This document shows, in pieces, positions 26,631 through 35,469 of a stretch of DNA of 64,000 nucleotides; within the stretch, counting starts at the first letter, position 1; the number at the start of each line of letters is the position of its first letter. Source of the stretch: Natronolimnobius sp. AArcel1 (lineage in GTDB: Archaea; Halobacteriota; Halobacteria; Halobacteriales; Natrialbaceae). The translations under genes and the position numbers were made by a program. The notes below the pieces were generated by a model. The model had not been told where the DNA came from. It was given only the letters and a program-made list of their open reading frames with translations, and searched no databases. The DNA lies in assembly GCF_011043775.1 (NCBI RefSeq), contig NZ_JAAKXY010000005.1, positions 62,001-126,000 on the forward strand, written 5' to 3'.

Positions 26631-26945
26631 TCAATCTGTCAATATCCAGAAGCAGTCACGTCGTCGTCCCCGACCAAGGTCCTGTATGACTCGATCGATC
26701 GCAGCTCCCTCGACGGAGTCCAGCGAAATGTCGACCGAGAGGGGGTCGTACACAGCAGCGGCGTCGTAAAGTATAATCGTTCGATAACCCTCACATCGAT
26801 ATCCCCCGTCTAACTCTGTAAGCGCCACAAGTGCGATGACGTAGGGGCGGTGAGAACCATCATCAAACGAGACAAACAAGTCATACCAATCTCTCTTCCA
26901 GCTTCTGCTGGATATTCGTTGGCTGACTTTGATTCTATACCACAC
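26631..26945 (-). CDS. Hypothetical 104-residue protein
   Basis: Composition is protein-like (WYDLFVSFDDGSHRPYVIAL, VALTELDGGYRCEGYRTIIL, VSIDISLDSVEGAAIDRVI) with alternating strands and a helix, and a start just before a basic N-terminus (MWYRIKVSQRISS). It is less acidic than its neighbours, with several Arg clusters, which is unusual for a halophile and hints at a nucleic-acid-binding or transferred origin. No family recognised. A standalone gene with AT-rich DNA on its upstream side. Confidence 0.4.
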   Translation of the reverse strand: MWYRIKVSQRISSRSWKRDWYDLFVSFDDGSHRPYVIALVALTELDGGYRCEGYRTIILYDAAAVYDPLSVDISLDSVEGAAIDRVIQDLGRGRRRDCFWILTD

Positions 26946-27312
26946 ATATCTGATGTTTTCTAATATATCTATGATAGCCGACCATATATGAGAACCTACT
27001 AAAGCGACTCAGCAGTGTCGAGTCGCTTGACCAAACTATAGATTGTCTGTAGCTAAACGTCGTCCCACTTGGCTAGCTCAGTCTCGTGAGATTATCTTTG
27101 GACATGTTTTCTAAGAGCCGTTAAATCAGCTCGTTCACCCATATTTTCGGGTCTCTTGTACTTCCTCGGTCGAAATTTCGTCGAAATGATCCACCGTATC
27201 CACGACCACTCGATGGGTGAAACGTGCTAACGGTTACTGTAGTATCTCTCGCCGGATGATTTCTTCAAATAGTTATTTCTATATAACTGTAATTATCATA
27301 ATTATCGATTGC
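26946..27312. other. AT-rich intergenic region with a 9-bp inverted repeat
   Basis: No gene is supported here. AAGCGACTC-N9-GAGTCGCTT at 27,002-27,028 is a perfect 9-bp stem. The region is far more AT-rich than its surroundings and marks the boundary between the decayed left part and the catabolic island. Confidence 0.5.
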
Positions 27313-30300
27313 TCAATGAGCTATCGAATTTGGGTTTTCGATTGCAATAGCCAGCAACTCAATAGGGGTCGGTGGCTCGTCCCGATCAAGCGGACTGCCA
27401 ACGAGCGCACTCTCCGCAGGAACCGGATTGAGCGCTCTCTCACCCAGTTGGGTTCGACACGATGCCCCAGGTGCAGTAACGACCGACGCGTCACTATCTG
27501 CAATCTGCTCGAGCAGAAGGTCGGCGATTGACTGACTCATCGAGTAGTGTTCGGCCTCGTAGCCGAACGTCCCAGCCATGCCACAACAGGTCGAATCGAG
27601 CGGGTCGACGGCGTAGCCAGCCCGTCGTAACACGCCGACGGCGTGATGATCCTTCGCGTGAGCCTTCTGATGGCAGTGGCCGTGGTAGGCCAGCGACTCG
27701 CTGGGGGCGTTCCAGTCGATGTTCTCGTCAAGACGGAACGTATCGAGATACTCACAGACGCCGTAGCTGTTCTTTGCAACCGTCTCGACGCGGTCGCCCG
27801 ACAGCAAATCCAACGCGTCGGACTGGAACATGACCGCATCTGATGGCTCAGCGAGGACAACGTCCCACCCGTCGTGGACTCGAGGAGCGAGTTCTGCGAC
27901 GTTTGTTTGCATCGTCTCGCGAGCCTTGTCGATGAACCCCTTCGAGAGCGCTGGTCGACCGCTGTCGGTTCGCTCCATGACGTCGACATGAACACCGGCA
28001 GCCTCGAGCACCCTGATCGTCGCTTTCCCGACGTCTGGGTGGCTGTAGTTCGTGTGCGTGTCAACGACGAAGACGGCGTTCCGGTCGGCCACGGATTCGG
28101 GGACGCGTGACCCACCGCGGGCGTCGAACCAGTGCTGGACAGTCTCCCGGTGAAACGTTGGAAGCGAACGCTCTCGGGCGATACCGACGGTCTTCTCGGC
28201 GATGGTTCGCGACCCCGGGAGCGACGTGACAACGTTCGAGACGGGGGCGAGTGTACTGGCGATTCCCGCGAGCGTGTCGAAGTTCGCAAAAAGTCGATCA
28301 CGGAGACTCGAGCCGTGTTCCTGATGGCGGGAGTGCATGACCTCGGTCTTGAGCTTGGCAAGGTCGACCTCACTCGGACAGTCGTGTTTGCAGCCCTTGC
28401 AGCCGATACAGAGGTCGAGCACCTCTTCGGCAAATTCGTCGTCGGTGGGATCGTCGGGCAAGTCACCGCTCATGGCCTGGCGGAGCATGTTGGCTCGGCC
28501 GCGGGTGCTGGTAAGCTCCTCGTCAGCAGCTCTGTAGGTCGGACACATGACACCGCCGGTCGTCTCCTGAGAGCCCCGACAGCTACCACAGCCGTGACAG
28601 AGTTCGACCATGCCCTGCATCCCGTTTTCGTTGGACCAATTCAGTGATGGGTCAACGGATGGGTCATAGCTGTACTCCTCATCGTATCGCAGGTTCGCCG
28701 TCATATTGTGGTTGCCACAGACGTTGCCCGGATTGAGCAGCCAGTCAGGGTCGAACGCTGACTTCAGACTCCGGAACGTCTCCCAGAGATCATCGCCGTA
28801 GAGTTTCCGGTTCCACTGTGTTCGAGCGCGACCGTCGCCGTGTTCGCCGGAGACGCTGCCGCCGAAAGAGACGACCATATCGGTCACCTCGTCAGCGATA
28901 GCGACCATGTCCTCGCGGTCGGCGTCGGCTTTCGTATTCACGAGTGGCCGCACGTGAAGCACACCGGGTCCGGCATGCGCGTAGAACGCCGCGTCGACGT
29001 CGCGGTCCCGGTCGGCCAACAGCGACTGGAACCGCTCGACGAACTCCGGAAGGTGTTCAGGCGGGACCGCACAGTCCTCGATAAAGCTGATATGTTTCTC
29101 GTCGCTCGTCCGTGAGAGCAAGATCGGCAGCCCGGCCTTGCGCAACGTCCAGAACTGCTCCCGGTCGGGTTCGTCGTGTGCCTCGAGGCCGGCAACGGCG
29201 TACTGATCATCGGCCGTTGGGCGGTCGTCTGGAGGCATCACCCCGGAAGCGAGGTCAGGGTCAGGAACCCGATCCATGAGGAGTCCGGCCGTCTGCTCAC
29301 GTCCGTGATCGTCATCCGTGGCGTAGAACTCGACCAGCAACGCTGCAGAGACTCCGTCGGGAACCAGTGCTGCAACATCCTCGAATCCAGCTGTGTTCCG
29401 TGCCAGCCCCAGGAGGACGTCATCGATCAGCTCGACCGCTGCGGGCTCGTGTTCGAGGACGTGCTGGACGTCGGTAACGGCCTCGAGGACGCTCTCGTAG
29501 AATAGCAGCGACACTGCCTTCGTCTCGGGAACTGGCTCGAGGGAAATTTCGGCTTCGGTGATAATGGCGAGGGTGCCCTCGCTGCCAGCCAGCAAACGGG
29601 CAAGATTGACGACACCCCGTTCGGCTTCCTCGACAAGCACGTCGAGGTTGTACCCCGAAACGTTGCGCTTCAGATCAGGGAACCGTTCGCGGACCTCGTC
29701 GGCGTCCTCGTCGATAATCCGGACGACCTCGGCGAAGACGCACTCGAGGATGGTGCCCTCGGGATCTGCACGAGTTCGGAGTTCCTCGAGGTCGATTTCG
29801 CCGAGTGTCGCGACGGTGCCGTCGGCCAGAACGACCTCGCACTCCTCGACGTAAGCGTCGGTCTTGCCATAGACGAGTGAATGGGCACCCGTCGAGTTGT
29901 TTCCGATGGCACCACCGATGACGCTTCGGTTGCCCGCGGCCGGGTCGGGTGCGAACTTCAGTTCGTGGGGTGAGAGCGTGTCGTTGAGTTCGTCGAGGAT
30001 AACGCCTGGCTGGACCCGCGCCCGTTGTTCGTCCGGTTCGACAGAGACGATGTCATCCATATATCTGGTGAAATCGAGGACAACCGCCTCGTTGACTGCC
30101 TGTCCCGCAAGGCTGGTGCCGCCACCGCGAGGCAGCACTGGAATCTCGCGGTCTGCACAGTACTCGACGACGGCAGCGACGTCTTCAGTCGACGTCGGGA
30201 AGACGACACCGATGGGCGTCATCCCGTACGCGCTCGCGTCGGTCGCGTACAATTGGCGGGTATAGCTGTCGAAACGGACGTCGCCCGCGATCAGGTCCTC

Positions 30301-30417
30301 GAGATCGGCAACCAGTCCGGGTTGGGCAACCTCGCCCGAAGCGTAGTCGTAGTTCGCTCGAGTGTCGGCGTCGGGGCTCGAGTCTCCTCGGTTGAACGAA
30401 TTCGAATTCGCCGTCAT
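27313..30417 (-). CDS. GlcD/GlcF-type FAD and Fe-S oxidoreductase (D-lactate/2-hydroxyacid dehydrogenase family)
   Basis: A 1,034-residue fusion. The N-terminal PCMH-type FAD domain (about 45-260) has LPRGGGTSLAGQAVNEAVVL and the covalent-type region GNRSVIGGAIGNNSTGAHS; the FAD-oxidase C domain follows, with FGGSVSGEHGDGRARTQW. A ferredoxin part holds two cysteine clusters (CHGCGSC near residue 607, CIGCKGCKHDC near 671), and a CCG-type GlcF region follows (HGHCHQKAH; STCCGMAGTFG near 943). It oxidises a 2-hydroxyacid such as D-lactate or glycolate and passes electrons to the respiratory chain. Start ATG 30417 is preferred over an upstream codon that adds 16 residues. The substrate is not fixed; its place at the edge of the aromatic island may be incidental. 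Confidence 0.85.
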   Translation of the reverse strand: MTANSNSFNRGDSSPDADTRANYDYASGEVAQPGLVADLEDLIAGDVRFDSYTRQLYATDASAYGMTPIGVVFPTSTEDVAAVVEYCADREIPVLPRGGGTSLAGQAVNEAVVLDFTRYMDDIVSVEPDEQRARVQPGVILDELNDTLSPHELKFAPDPAAGNRSVIGGAIGNNSTGAHSLVYGKTDAYVEECEVVLADGTVATLGEIDLEELRTRADPEGTILECVFAEVVRIIDEDADEVRERFPDLKRNVSGYNLDVLVEEAERGVVNLARLLAGSEGTLAIITEAEISLEPVPETKAVSLLFYESVLEAVTDVQHVLEHEPAAVELIDDVLLGLARNTAGFEDVAALVPDGVSAALLVEFYATDDDHGREQTAGLLMDRVPDPDLASGVMPPDDRPTADDQYAVAGLEAHDEPDREQFWTLRKAGLPILLSRTSDEKHISFIEDCAVPPEHLPEFVERFQSLLADRDRDVDAAFYAHAGPGVLHVRPLVNTKADADREDMVAIADEVTDMVVSFGGSVSGEHGDGRARTQWNRKLYGDDLWETFRSLKSAFDPDWLLNPGNVCGNHNMTANLRYDEEYSYDPSVDPSLNWSNENGMQGMVELCHGCGSCRGSQETTGGVMCPTYRAADEELTSTRGRANMLRQAMSGDLPDDPTDDEFAEEVLDLCIGCKGCKHDCPSEVDLAKLKTEVMHSRHQEHGSSLRDRLFANFDTLAGIASTLAPVSNVVTSLPGSRTIAEKTVGIARERSLPTFHRETVQHWFDARGGSRVPESVADRNAVFVVDTHTNYSHPDVGKATIRVLEAAGVHVDVMERTDSGRPALSKGFIDKARETMQTNVAELAPRVHDGWDVVLAEPSDAVMFQSDALDLLSGDRVETVAKNSYGVCEYLDTFRLDENIDWNAPSESLAYHGHCHQKAHAKDHHAVGVLRRAGYAVDPLDSTCCGMAGTFGYEAEHYSMSQSIADLLLEQIADSDASVVTAPGASCRTQLGERALNPVPAESALVGSPLDRDEPPTPIELLAIAIENPNSIAH

Positions 30418-30694
30418 ATCGCCCTCGCTCCAACTGGGAGCCCGTGTTCGATTCGTGTTCGACACCGCACGAGGTCAGAATTAACTCGCACAAGCACCGC
30501 TGCTGGCGTGGTCCGCATTCGCATGGGTACTCTATCTCTCCGGACAATCGAGTTAGTGGTTTCGGTCCCCCTACTCATTCGTTGAACCCAAACCATGGTA
30601 GTGTCCTATGAGACACCACTGCTGGTGGAGAACATAAGTTCAGGTACGTGTTCGGGGGTAGCCTTATTTCAGTTCGGCGGAGATGATCCTCCAT

Positions 30695-31096
30695 ATGAGT
30701 TACACGCGAACGTGGACAGTTCGGTTCTCGGATACAGACCCGTTCAGCATCGCCCACTACCCCCGGATGATAGACGCAATTCACGAGACCTCCGATATGT
30801 TCATGGAGGAGATCGGCTGGTCGTTCTGGGAGATGACCGAACAACACGAAATCGGGCTCCCGCTCGTCTCGATGGACTTCGATTTCAAACAGCAAGTGAG
30901 CGGTGGAGATCAAGTTCAGATCGAACTGACGACCGATGTCGGCACCTCGAGCGTTCAGTTCGTCTATACTGGGACCCACGATGGGGCCGTCGTGTTTACC
31001 GGCACGGAGCACCGGGTCTGCGTTCCAGTCGGCGGCGATCAGAGTGTCCCAGTTCCGGACGAGTTACGCGCTGCGCTGAAATCGACCTCGGAATAA
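30695..31096 (+). CDS. Hotdog-fold acyl-CoA thioesterase (4-hydroxybenzoyl-CoA thioesterase family)
   Basis: A 133-residue single hotdog domain: TWTVRFSDTDPFSIAHYPRM carries the catalytic Asp of the 4HBT family (RFSDTDPFxxAHY), followed by the long helix IDAIHETSDMFMEEIG and strands PLVSMDFDFKQQVSGGDQVQ. It hydrolyses an aryl- or acyl-CoA to the free acid. ATG 30695 lies about 28 bases after a TATA-like CTTATTT (30,663), which fits a leaderless mRNA; ATG 30683 is also in frame. In this island, with a CoA ligase, a flavin hydroxylase and gentisate dioxygenase, the likely substrate is an aromatic CoA ester such as gentisyl-CoA. That is inference. Confidence 0.8.
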   Translation: MSYTRTWTVRFSDTDPFSIAHYPRMIDAIHETSDMFMEEIGWSFWEMTEQHEIGLPLVSMDFDFKQQVSGGDQVQIELTTDVGTSSVQFVYTGTHDGAVVFTGTEHRVCVPVGGDQSVPVPDELRAALKSTSE

Positions 31097-31175
31097 GACC
31101 CGTTCTCCCGCCGTCTCAGCCCTTCTAATTGTCTTTGCAACCGCTCCTGGCTCGTTCTGACTCGTGAGGGAAGAG

Positions 31176-31237
31176 ACCTGTCCAAAGAACTGAGACAGGT
31201 ACTGTGTTCGCCAATAGAGAACACATTGTGAGACAAT
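31176..31237. promoter_or_regulatory. Three consecutive inverted repeats between thioesterase and IclR genes
   Basis: ACCTGTC-N11-GACAGGT (31,176-31,200), TGTGTTC-N9-GAACACA (31,203-31,225) and ATTGT-GAG-ACAAT (31,225-31,237) are all perfect. They lie 80 bases after the thioesterase stop and 226 bases before the IclR start. They could be terminator stems or binding sites for the IclR protein. The rest of this 366-base gap shows no gene; a TATA-like TTATGTAA at about 31,433 serves the IclR gene. Confidence 0.45.
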
Positions 31238-31462
31238 AACAAGGATAGTCGGCGTCATTTTACTAAAGTACTTGTGTAAACAATTTAGAGCCAGGATTTC
31301 CGCTCATCAGCCGAATACCAGCACCTCAGCTTCGTATAGCGAAGTTTTCTGATAGGGAATCCAGTCCGTTTCATAATAGCGAACGCCTCTCTGTCCATCC
31401 CCCATATCATATCAGTGTTTTTTCGAAAGTGATTATGTAATCGGAGATAAACCACATTTATC

Positions 31463-32230
31463 ATGAAGGAGCGCGCGGACGATGGACGGGCCATCAAATC
31501 GAACGAAACGCTGTTCGCTATCGTCGAAACACTCACAGAAACCGGCGGTGCGGGCGTCACCGAACTCGCAGACCGACTCGACCTCGCCAAGAGCACAGTC
31601 CACAAGCATCTGGTCAGCCTCGAGCGACGACGCTACGTCGTCAACGACGGGCACCAGTACCGACTCGGCTTGCAATTTTTCAACACGGGCGTCTCCGTTC
31701 GCAACCAGTACGATGTCTACCACGCGGCAAAAGACCGTATCGAACGCCTGGCAGCCGAGACGAACGAGGCCGTCTGGCTGATCGTCCACGAAAACGGCCG
31801 CGGAATCTTCCTCTATGGCGTCTCGCGCAATGACTCGTTCTCGTTCGATTCGACTATCGGAACATGGGTTCCGCTACACGCCAACTCGGCTGGAAAAGCT
31901 ATCCTGGCCCACCTTCCCGAACAGGAAGTCGTCGAGATCATCGAGCACCACGGCCTGCCATCCCAAACCGAGAATACGATCACCGACGAAGAGACCCTGT
32001 TAGACGAACTCGAGGCCACTCGAGAGCGAGGCTACGCGATGAACTTCCAGGAGGACATGCGTGGCCTCCACGCGATTGCGACGCCCGTAATCGAGGATGG
32101 ACGACCGATTGCGGCCGTCACGATTGCTGGGGCGGCCAACCGACTCACTGAGGAGCGAATCGACGCAGAACTCTGTGAGCCACTGTTCGAAGCAGTCGAC
32201 GACATCGAACTACGACTCGTCTACGGCTGA
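31463..32230 (+). CDS. IclR-family transcriptional regulator
   Basis: A 255-residue regulator. The N-terminal winged helix (about 10-65) reads AIVETLTETGGAGVTELADR, LDLAKSTVHKHLVSLERRRY; the C-terminal ligand-binding domain has the IclR signature HANSAGKAILAHLPEQEV and FQEDMRGLHAIATPVIED. A TATA-like box at about 31,433-31,440 sits ~26 bases before the ATG, so the mRNA is probably leaderless. IclR proteins often control aromatic catabolism and bind pathway intermediates; the gene lies between the thioesterase and the acyl-CoA synthetase pair, both on the same strand, and is a likely local regulator. Ligand and sign of control are unknown. Confidence 0.9.
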   Translation: MKERADDGRAIKSNETLFAIVETLTETGGAGVTELADRLDLAKSTVHKHLVSLERRRYVVNDGHQYRLGLQFFNTGVSVRNQYDVYHAAKDRIERLAAETNEAVWLIVHENGRGIFLYGVSRNDSFSFDSTIGTWVPLHANSAGKAILAHLPEQEVVEIIEHHGLPSQTENTITDEETLLDELEATRERGYAMNFQEDMRGLHAIATPVIEDGRPIAAVTIAGAANRLTEERIDAELCEPLFEAVDDIELRLVYG

Positions 32231-32325
32231 TCCGACTCGAGAAGGGAACCAGACGACCACGGGACAGAATGAGACGACACGTTTACGGGGAAAACGCTTT
32301 CACCCAGTTACGACAACACACGGGT

Positions 32326-33714
32326 ATGACCGCGACAAGTCTGTTCGACCCCAGCGGTATCGCCGTCGTCGGGGCGTCGAAGACAGAAGGGAAGATCGGC
32401 TACGAGGCAATGCAAAATATGGCTGCGTTCGACGGCCCAGTGTATCCAGTCAACCCGTCGGCATCGGGGACCGTCTGTGGCCGGCAGTTCGTCTCATCAG
32501 TGACCGAAATCGACGGCGACTGTGACCTGGCGCTGCTCTGTGTCCCGGCCCCGGTCGTTCCCGACGTGATCGAAGAATGTGGCGACGCCGGGATCGGCGC
32601 GGCCGTCGTCTTCGCCGGCGGCTTCGCGGAGGCCGGACCCGATGGGGAACAGTTACAGGAACGACTCGAGGCGGCCGCAGCCGAGGGTGACGTGTCGGTG
32701 CTCGGACCGAACACGAGCGGCTTTCTCGTTCCCTCGGCGGAGCTGTACGCGACCTTCGCGACCGATGTCGAGTACGTCCCACCAGGGAACGTCGCAATCG
32801 TCGCCCAGAGCGGTGGACTCGCCTACTCGCTGGCGTTTCACGCGGAAAACGAGGGCCGAGGTGTCTCCGCGATGGTTGGTCTCGGCAACCGCGCGACAGT
32901 TGGCTTCGAGGAGGCACTCGAGTACTTCGATTCCGACCCACAAACCAATGCCATCATGCTACACGTCGAGGGGACCGACGACGCCCGCGGGCTGCTCGAG
33001 ACCTGCCGATCCGTCGAGACACCAGTCGTTGCCTACAACGTCGGCGAGCAGGACGTCGGCGACTTCGCCGAATCACACACGGGTGCGCTGACCGGTTCGT
33101 ATGAGCTGTACGAGGCCGGCTTCGCCCAGTACGGCGTCCCAACAGTTCGGTCCGTGTCCGAGCTGCTCGACGCTGGAACGGCGCTTGCCACCTGTCCGGA
33201 ACCCGACGGCCCGAACGTTGGCGTCGTTACCGCCCAGGCCGGCCCGGGGATTGCCATCGCTGATCGTCTGAAGCGAGCCGGAGCCACGCTTCCCTTGCTC
33301 TCTGGAGAGACTCAAGACGTCGTCGAGGAAATCCTCCCGGGGATCACCTTCTCCGCAAACCCAGTCGACACCGGCCGGCCGATGCCCGCGTTCGGCGACG
33401 TCGTCGCGGCCGTCGCACGCGACGACAACATCGACATCATCCTCGTCTACGAACTGTACGAAGCCGCGCTGGGCTACCCCACCGACGCGCTCGAGGAACT
33501 CGTTACGACGGTCGACAAACCCATCGTCTTCGGGACGGCCGGACCCGAATCGGTGATCGACGACGAGGTTGCCGAACTCGAGGCCTGTGGGGTGCCGACG
33601 TATCGAACACCCGAGCGAGCTGCCGACGCCGTTGGGGCGCTCGTTCAGTACGCAAAGCGAAACCGCCAGCCAGACGCGATGGCCGCAGATGGGGAGGTGA
33701 CCGCCGATGACTGA
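32326..33714 (+). CDS. ADP-forming acyl-CoA synthetase, alpha subunit
   Basis: A 462-residue protein from ATG 32326 (MTATSLFDPSGIAVVGAS). Residues about 8-130 are the CoA-binding Rossmann domain (IAVVGASKTEGKIG); then two succinyl-CoA-synthetase-like domains follow, with the phospho-histidine site FAESHTGALTGS and a LGPNTSGFLVPSA ligase motif. The enzyme family (acetate-CoA ligase, ADP-forming) converts acyl-CoA, ADP and phosphate to acid, CoA and ATP in archaea. The stop overlaps the ATG of the ATP-grasp beta subunit by 8 bases. It may recover ATP from acetyl-CoA or an aryl-CoA made by this island; the natural acyl group is unknown. Confidence 0.85.
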   Translation: MTATSLFDPSGIAVVGASKTEGKIGYEAMQNMAAFDGPVYPVNPSASGTVCGRQFVSSVTEIDGDCDLALLCVPAPVVPDVIEECGDAGIGAAVVFAGGFAEAGPDGEQLQERLEAAAAEGDVSVLGPNTSGFLVPSAELYATFATDVEYVPPGNVAIVAQSGGLAYSLAFHAENEGRGVSAMVGLGNRATVGFEEALEYFDSDPQTNAIMLHVEGTDDARGLLETCRSVETPVVAYNVGEQDVGDFAESHTGALTGSYELYEAGFAQYGVPTVRSVSELLDAGTALATCPEPDGPNVGVVTAQAGPGIAIADRLKRAGATLPLLSGETQDVVEEILPGITFSANPVDTGRPMPAFGDVVAAVARDDNIDIILVYELYEAALGYPTDALEELVTTVDKPIVFGTAGPESVIDDEVAELEACGVPTYRTPERAADAVGALVQYAKRNRQPDAMAADGEVTADD

Positions 33715-34408
33715 CGCTGACCCAATCGAAGCGGCGCTCGCGGACGGGCACGCGACGCTGACAGAGGGCGACGCCAAACGGCTGCTCGCAGATTGGGGAC
33801 TCTCCTCGCCCGATGGCGAACTCGTCCATTCGGCAGCCGCTGCCGTCGACGCAGCTGATCGGTTGGGGTATCCCGTCGTCGTAAAGGTCGCCGCGCCGAC
33901 AGTCCAGCACAAAAGCGAGTGGGCCGATGGGGCCGGCGTCGCCGCCGGACTCGAGGACGCCGAGGCGGTCCGTGAGGCCGCCACCCGCATCCTCGAGGCC
34001 GCTGAGGAACACGACGTTGCGGCCGGCGTCTACGTCGAAGCAGGTGTTGACCTTTCGGGAGGCCTCGAGGTGATCGTCGGCGGGACCCGCGATCCGTCGT
34101 TCGGCCCCACCGTCCTCGTCGGGCTGGGTGGCGTCGCTGTCGAAGTGTTACAGGACACGAGCCACCGAATCGCCCCGATCTCGACCGCCGAGGCGCTCGA
34201 AATGACGCACGACCTCGAGGCCTCACCACTGTTCGACGGCTACCGCGGGTCGCCGGCAGTTGACCGGGAGGCAGTCGCCGAGGCTATCGTCACGGTTGGC
34301 GACCTGCTCGTCGAACAGGAGTCGATCACCGAGGTGGAGGTTAATCCGCTACTCGTGCGTGCTGAGGACGCGGTTGCGCTCGACGCGCTCGTGACACTCG
34401 AGGACTGA
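33707..34408 (+). CDS. ADP-forming acyl-CoA synthetase, beta (ATP-grasp) subunit
   Basis: A 233-residue ATP-grasp protein: GDAKRLLADWGLSSPDGELV, the nucleotide-binding strand YPVVVKVAAPTVQHKSEW, GGLEVIVGGTRDPSFGPTVL and the metal-site region ITEVEVNPLLVRAEDAVALD. The length equals that of separate beta subunits of archaeal acetyl-CoA synthetase (ADP). It overlaps the alpha gene by 8 bases, so the two are translationally coupled and form one complex. It converges on the fumarylacetoacetate-hydrolase-family gene with a 14-base gap. Confidence 0.87.
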   Translation: MTDADPIEAALADGHATLTEGDAKRLLADWGLSSPDGELVHSAAAAVDAADRLGYPVVVKVAAPTVQHKSEWADGAGVAAGLEDAEAVREAATRILEAAEEHDVAAGVYVEAGVDLSGGLEVIVGGTRDPSFGPTVLVGLGGVAVEVLQDTSHRIAPISTAEALEMTHDLEASPLFDGYRGSPAVDREAVAEAIVTVGDLLVEQESITEVEVNPLLVRAEDAVALDALVTLED

Positions 34409-34422
34409 CTGTCGGTCGTTGC

Positions 34423-35298
34423 TCACTCGTCCTGCTGACTCTTCTGGACGTTGACGTCCTCGAAGGCAACATTGCGTTCGGAGACATCGACAGTCATCGC
34501 GCCGACGTTCTCGATTTCGGCGTCGATGGTGTCACCGCCGGAGAGTGCGCTGACGCCTTCCGGCGTTCCGGTCGTGATGACATCGCCGGCTTCGATAGTC
34601 GCACCGATTGAGGCGTACTCGACGACATCGGCACAGCTGTAGATCATTCCGCCTGTGTTTTGCTGCTGTTTGGTCTCGCCGTTGAGCTGGAGCTCCATCT
34701 CGAGGTCGTGCGGGTCACCAACCTCGTCAGGCGTGGCGACGCAGGGGCCGATGATCGTGAACGTATCGTAGGATTTGCGGTTCGAACGGTCCTGATCGCC
34801 ACGAACGGAGACATCGAGCAAGATTGTGTAACCAAGGACGGCGTCCCAGACGTCCTCCGCATCGATGTCTTTGACATCCTCGCCCATCACGAACGCGAGT
34901 TCGATCTCGTGGTCGACCCGCCGATCTGTGAACGGGAGTTCAATGCCGTCTTCGGGGCCGGCGACGCTCGAGGGTGCTTTGAGGAAGTAGCCTTTGTCCT
35001 CGATGGTAAACCACTCGTCGGTGACGATGTCTTTGTCTGCGAGAGCCTCTTCGACGTGGTTCTCGTAGTTCAACGGTGCGGCGATCACCTTTCCAGGTCG
35101 GCGAACGGGTGACTCGATACGAACCTCGTCGCGGTCGTAGTCGGGGTCTGCGTCCGCGTACTCGCTCGCATCCAGGTTGTTCCGGGCGTACTCCTTCAGC
35201 GGATCGGCTGTCTCGAGCCCGAGTCGATCAGTGACGTCTACGATACCATCGTCGGTCAGCAAGCCTAGTCGGTCGTCGTCGAATCTGACGAATCGCAT
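34423..35298 (-). CDS. Fumarylacetoacetate hydrolase family protein (fumarylpyruvate/maleylpyruvate hydrolase candidate)
   Basis: A 291-residue enzyme. An N-terminal beta cap (about 1-65) precedes the FAH fold: VIAAPLNYENHVEE, the metal ligands in RVDHEIELAFVMGEDV, the phosphate/Lys segment NRKSYDTFTIIGPCV and GDVITTGTPEGVSALSGGD. It is divergent from the gentisate dioxygenase gene with a shared 171-base promoter region, so it most likely hydrolyses the ring-fission product maleylpyruvate, or fumarylpyruvate if isomerised, to pyruvate and maleate/fumarate. No maleylpyruvate isomerase gene is in the window. A minus-strand TATA (TTTATGTAG) at about 35,322-35,330 lies ~25 bases before the ATG. 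Confidence 0.85.
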   Translation of the reverse strand: MRFVRFDDDRLGLLTDDGIVDVTDRLGLETADPLKEYARNNLDASEYADADPDYDRDEVRIESPVRRPGKVIAAPLNYENHVEEALADKDIVTDEWFTIEDKGYFLKAPSSVAGPEDGIELPFTDRRVDHEIELAFVMGEDVKDIDAEDVWDAVLGYTILLDVSVRGDQDRSNRKSYDTFTIIGPCVATPDEVGDPHDLEMELQLNGETKQQQNTGGMIYSCADVVEYASIGATIEAGDVITTGTPEGVSALSGGDTIDAEIENVGAMTVDVSERNVAFEDVNVQKSQQDE

Positions 35299-35469
35299 AC
35301 TACATGCACTGCGAGCCGGCTACATAAATCATCCTTTCTCGGCGATGATCGTGCCGACTGATGAGTGCGGTCTCACTGCATCAGCCACCGGCTGCGGACT
35401 GAGAGCGCCCGTTCCTGGGGTGTGGGCCCCTCCAACACACTTATAGCATCGTTTGCCGAACACCAATGC
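35299..35469. promoter_or_regulatory. Divergent promoter region for FAH-family and gentisate dioxygenase genes
   Basis: Contains two TATA-like boxes: TTTATGTAG on the minus strand (35,322-35,330) and TTATAGC on the plus strand (35,441-35,447), each about 25 bases from its start codon, implying leaderless transcripts. The 110 bases between could hold a shared operator; none is obvious by eye. Confidence 0.6.

Noticed and set aside
27002-27028. Hairpin considered as part of a tRNA
   Set aside because: No T-arm GGTTCGAATCC pattern or CCA-type acceptor stem nearby.
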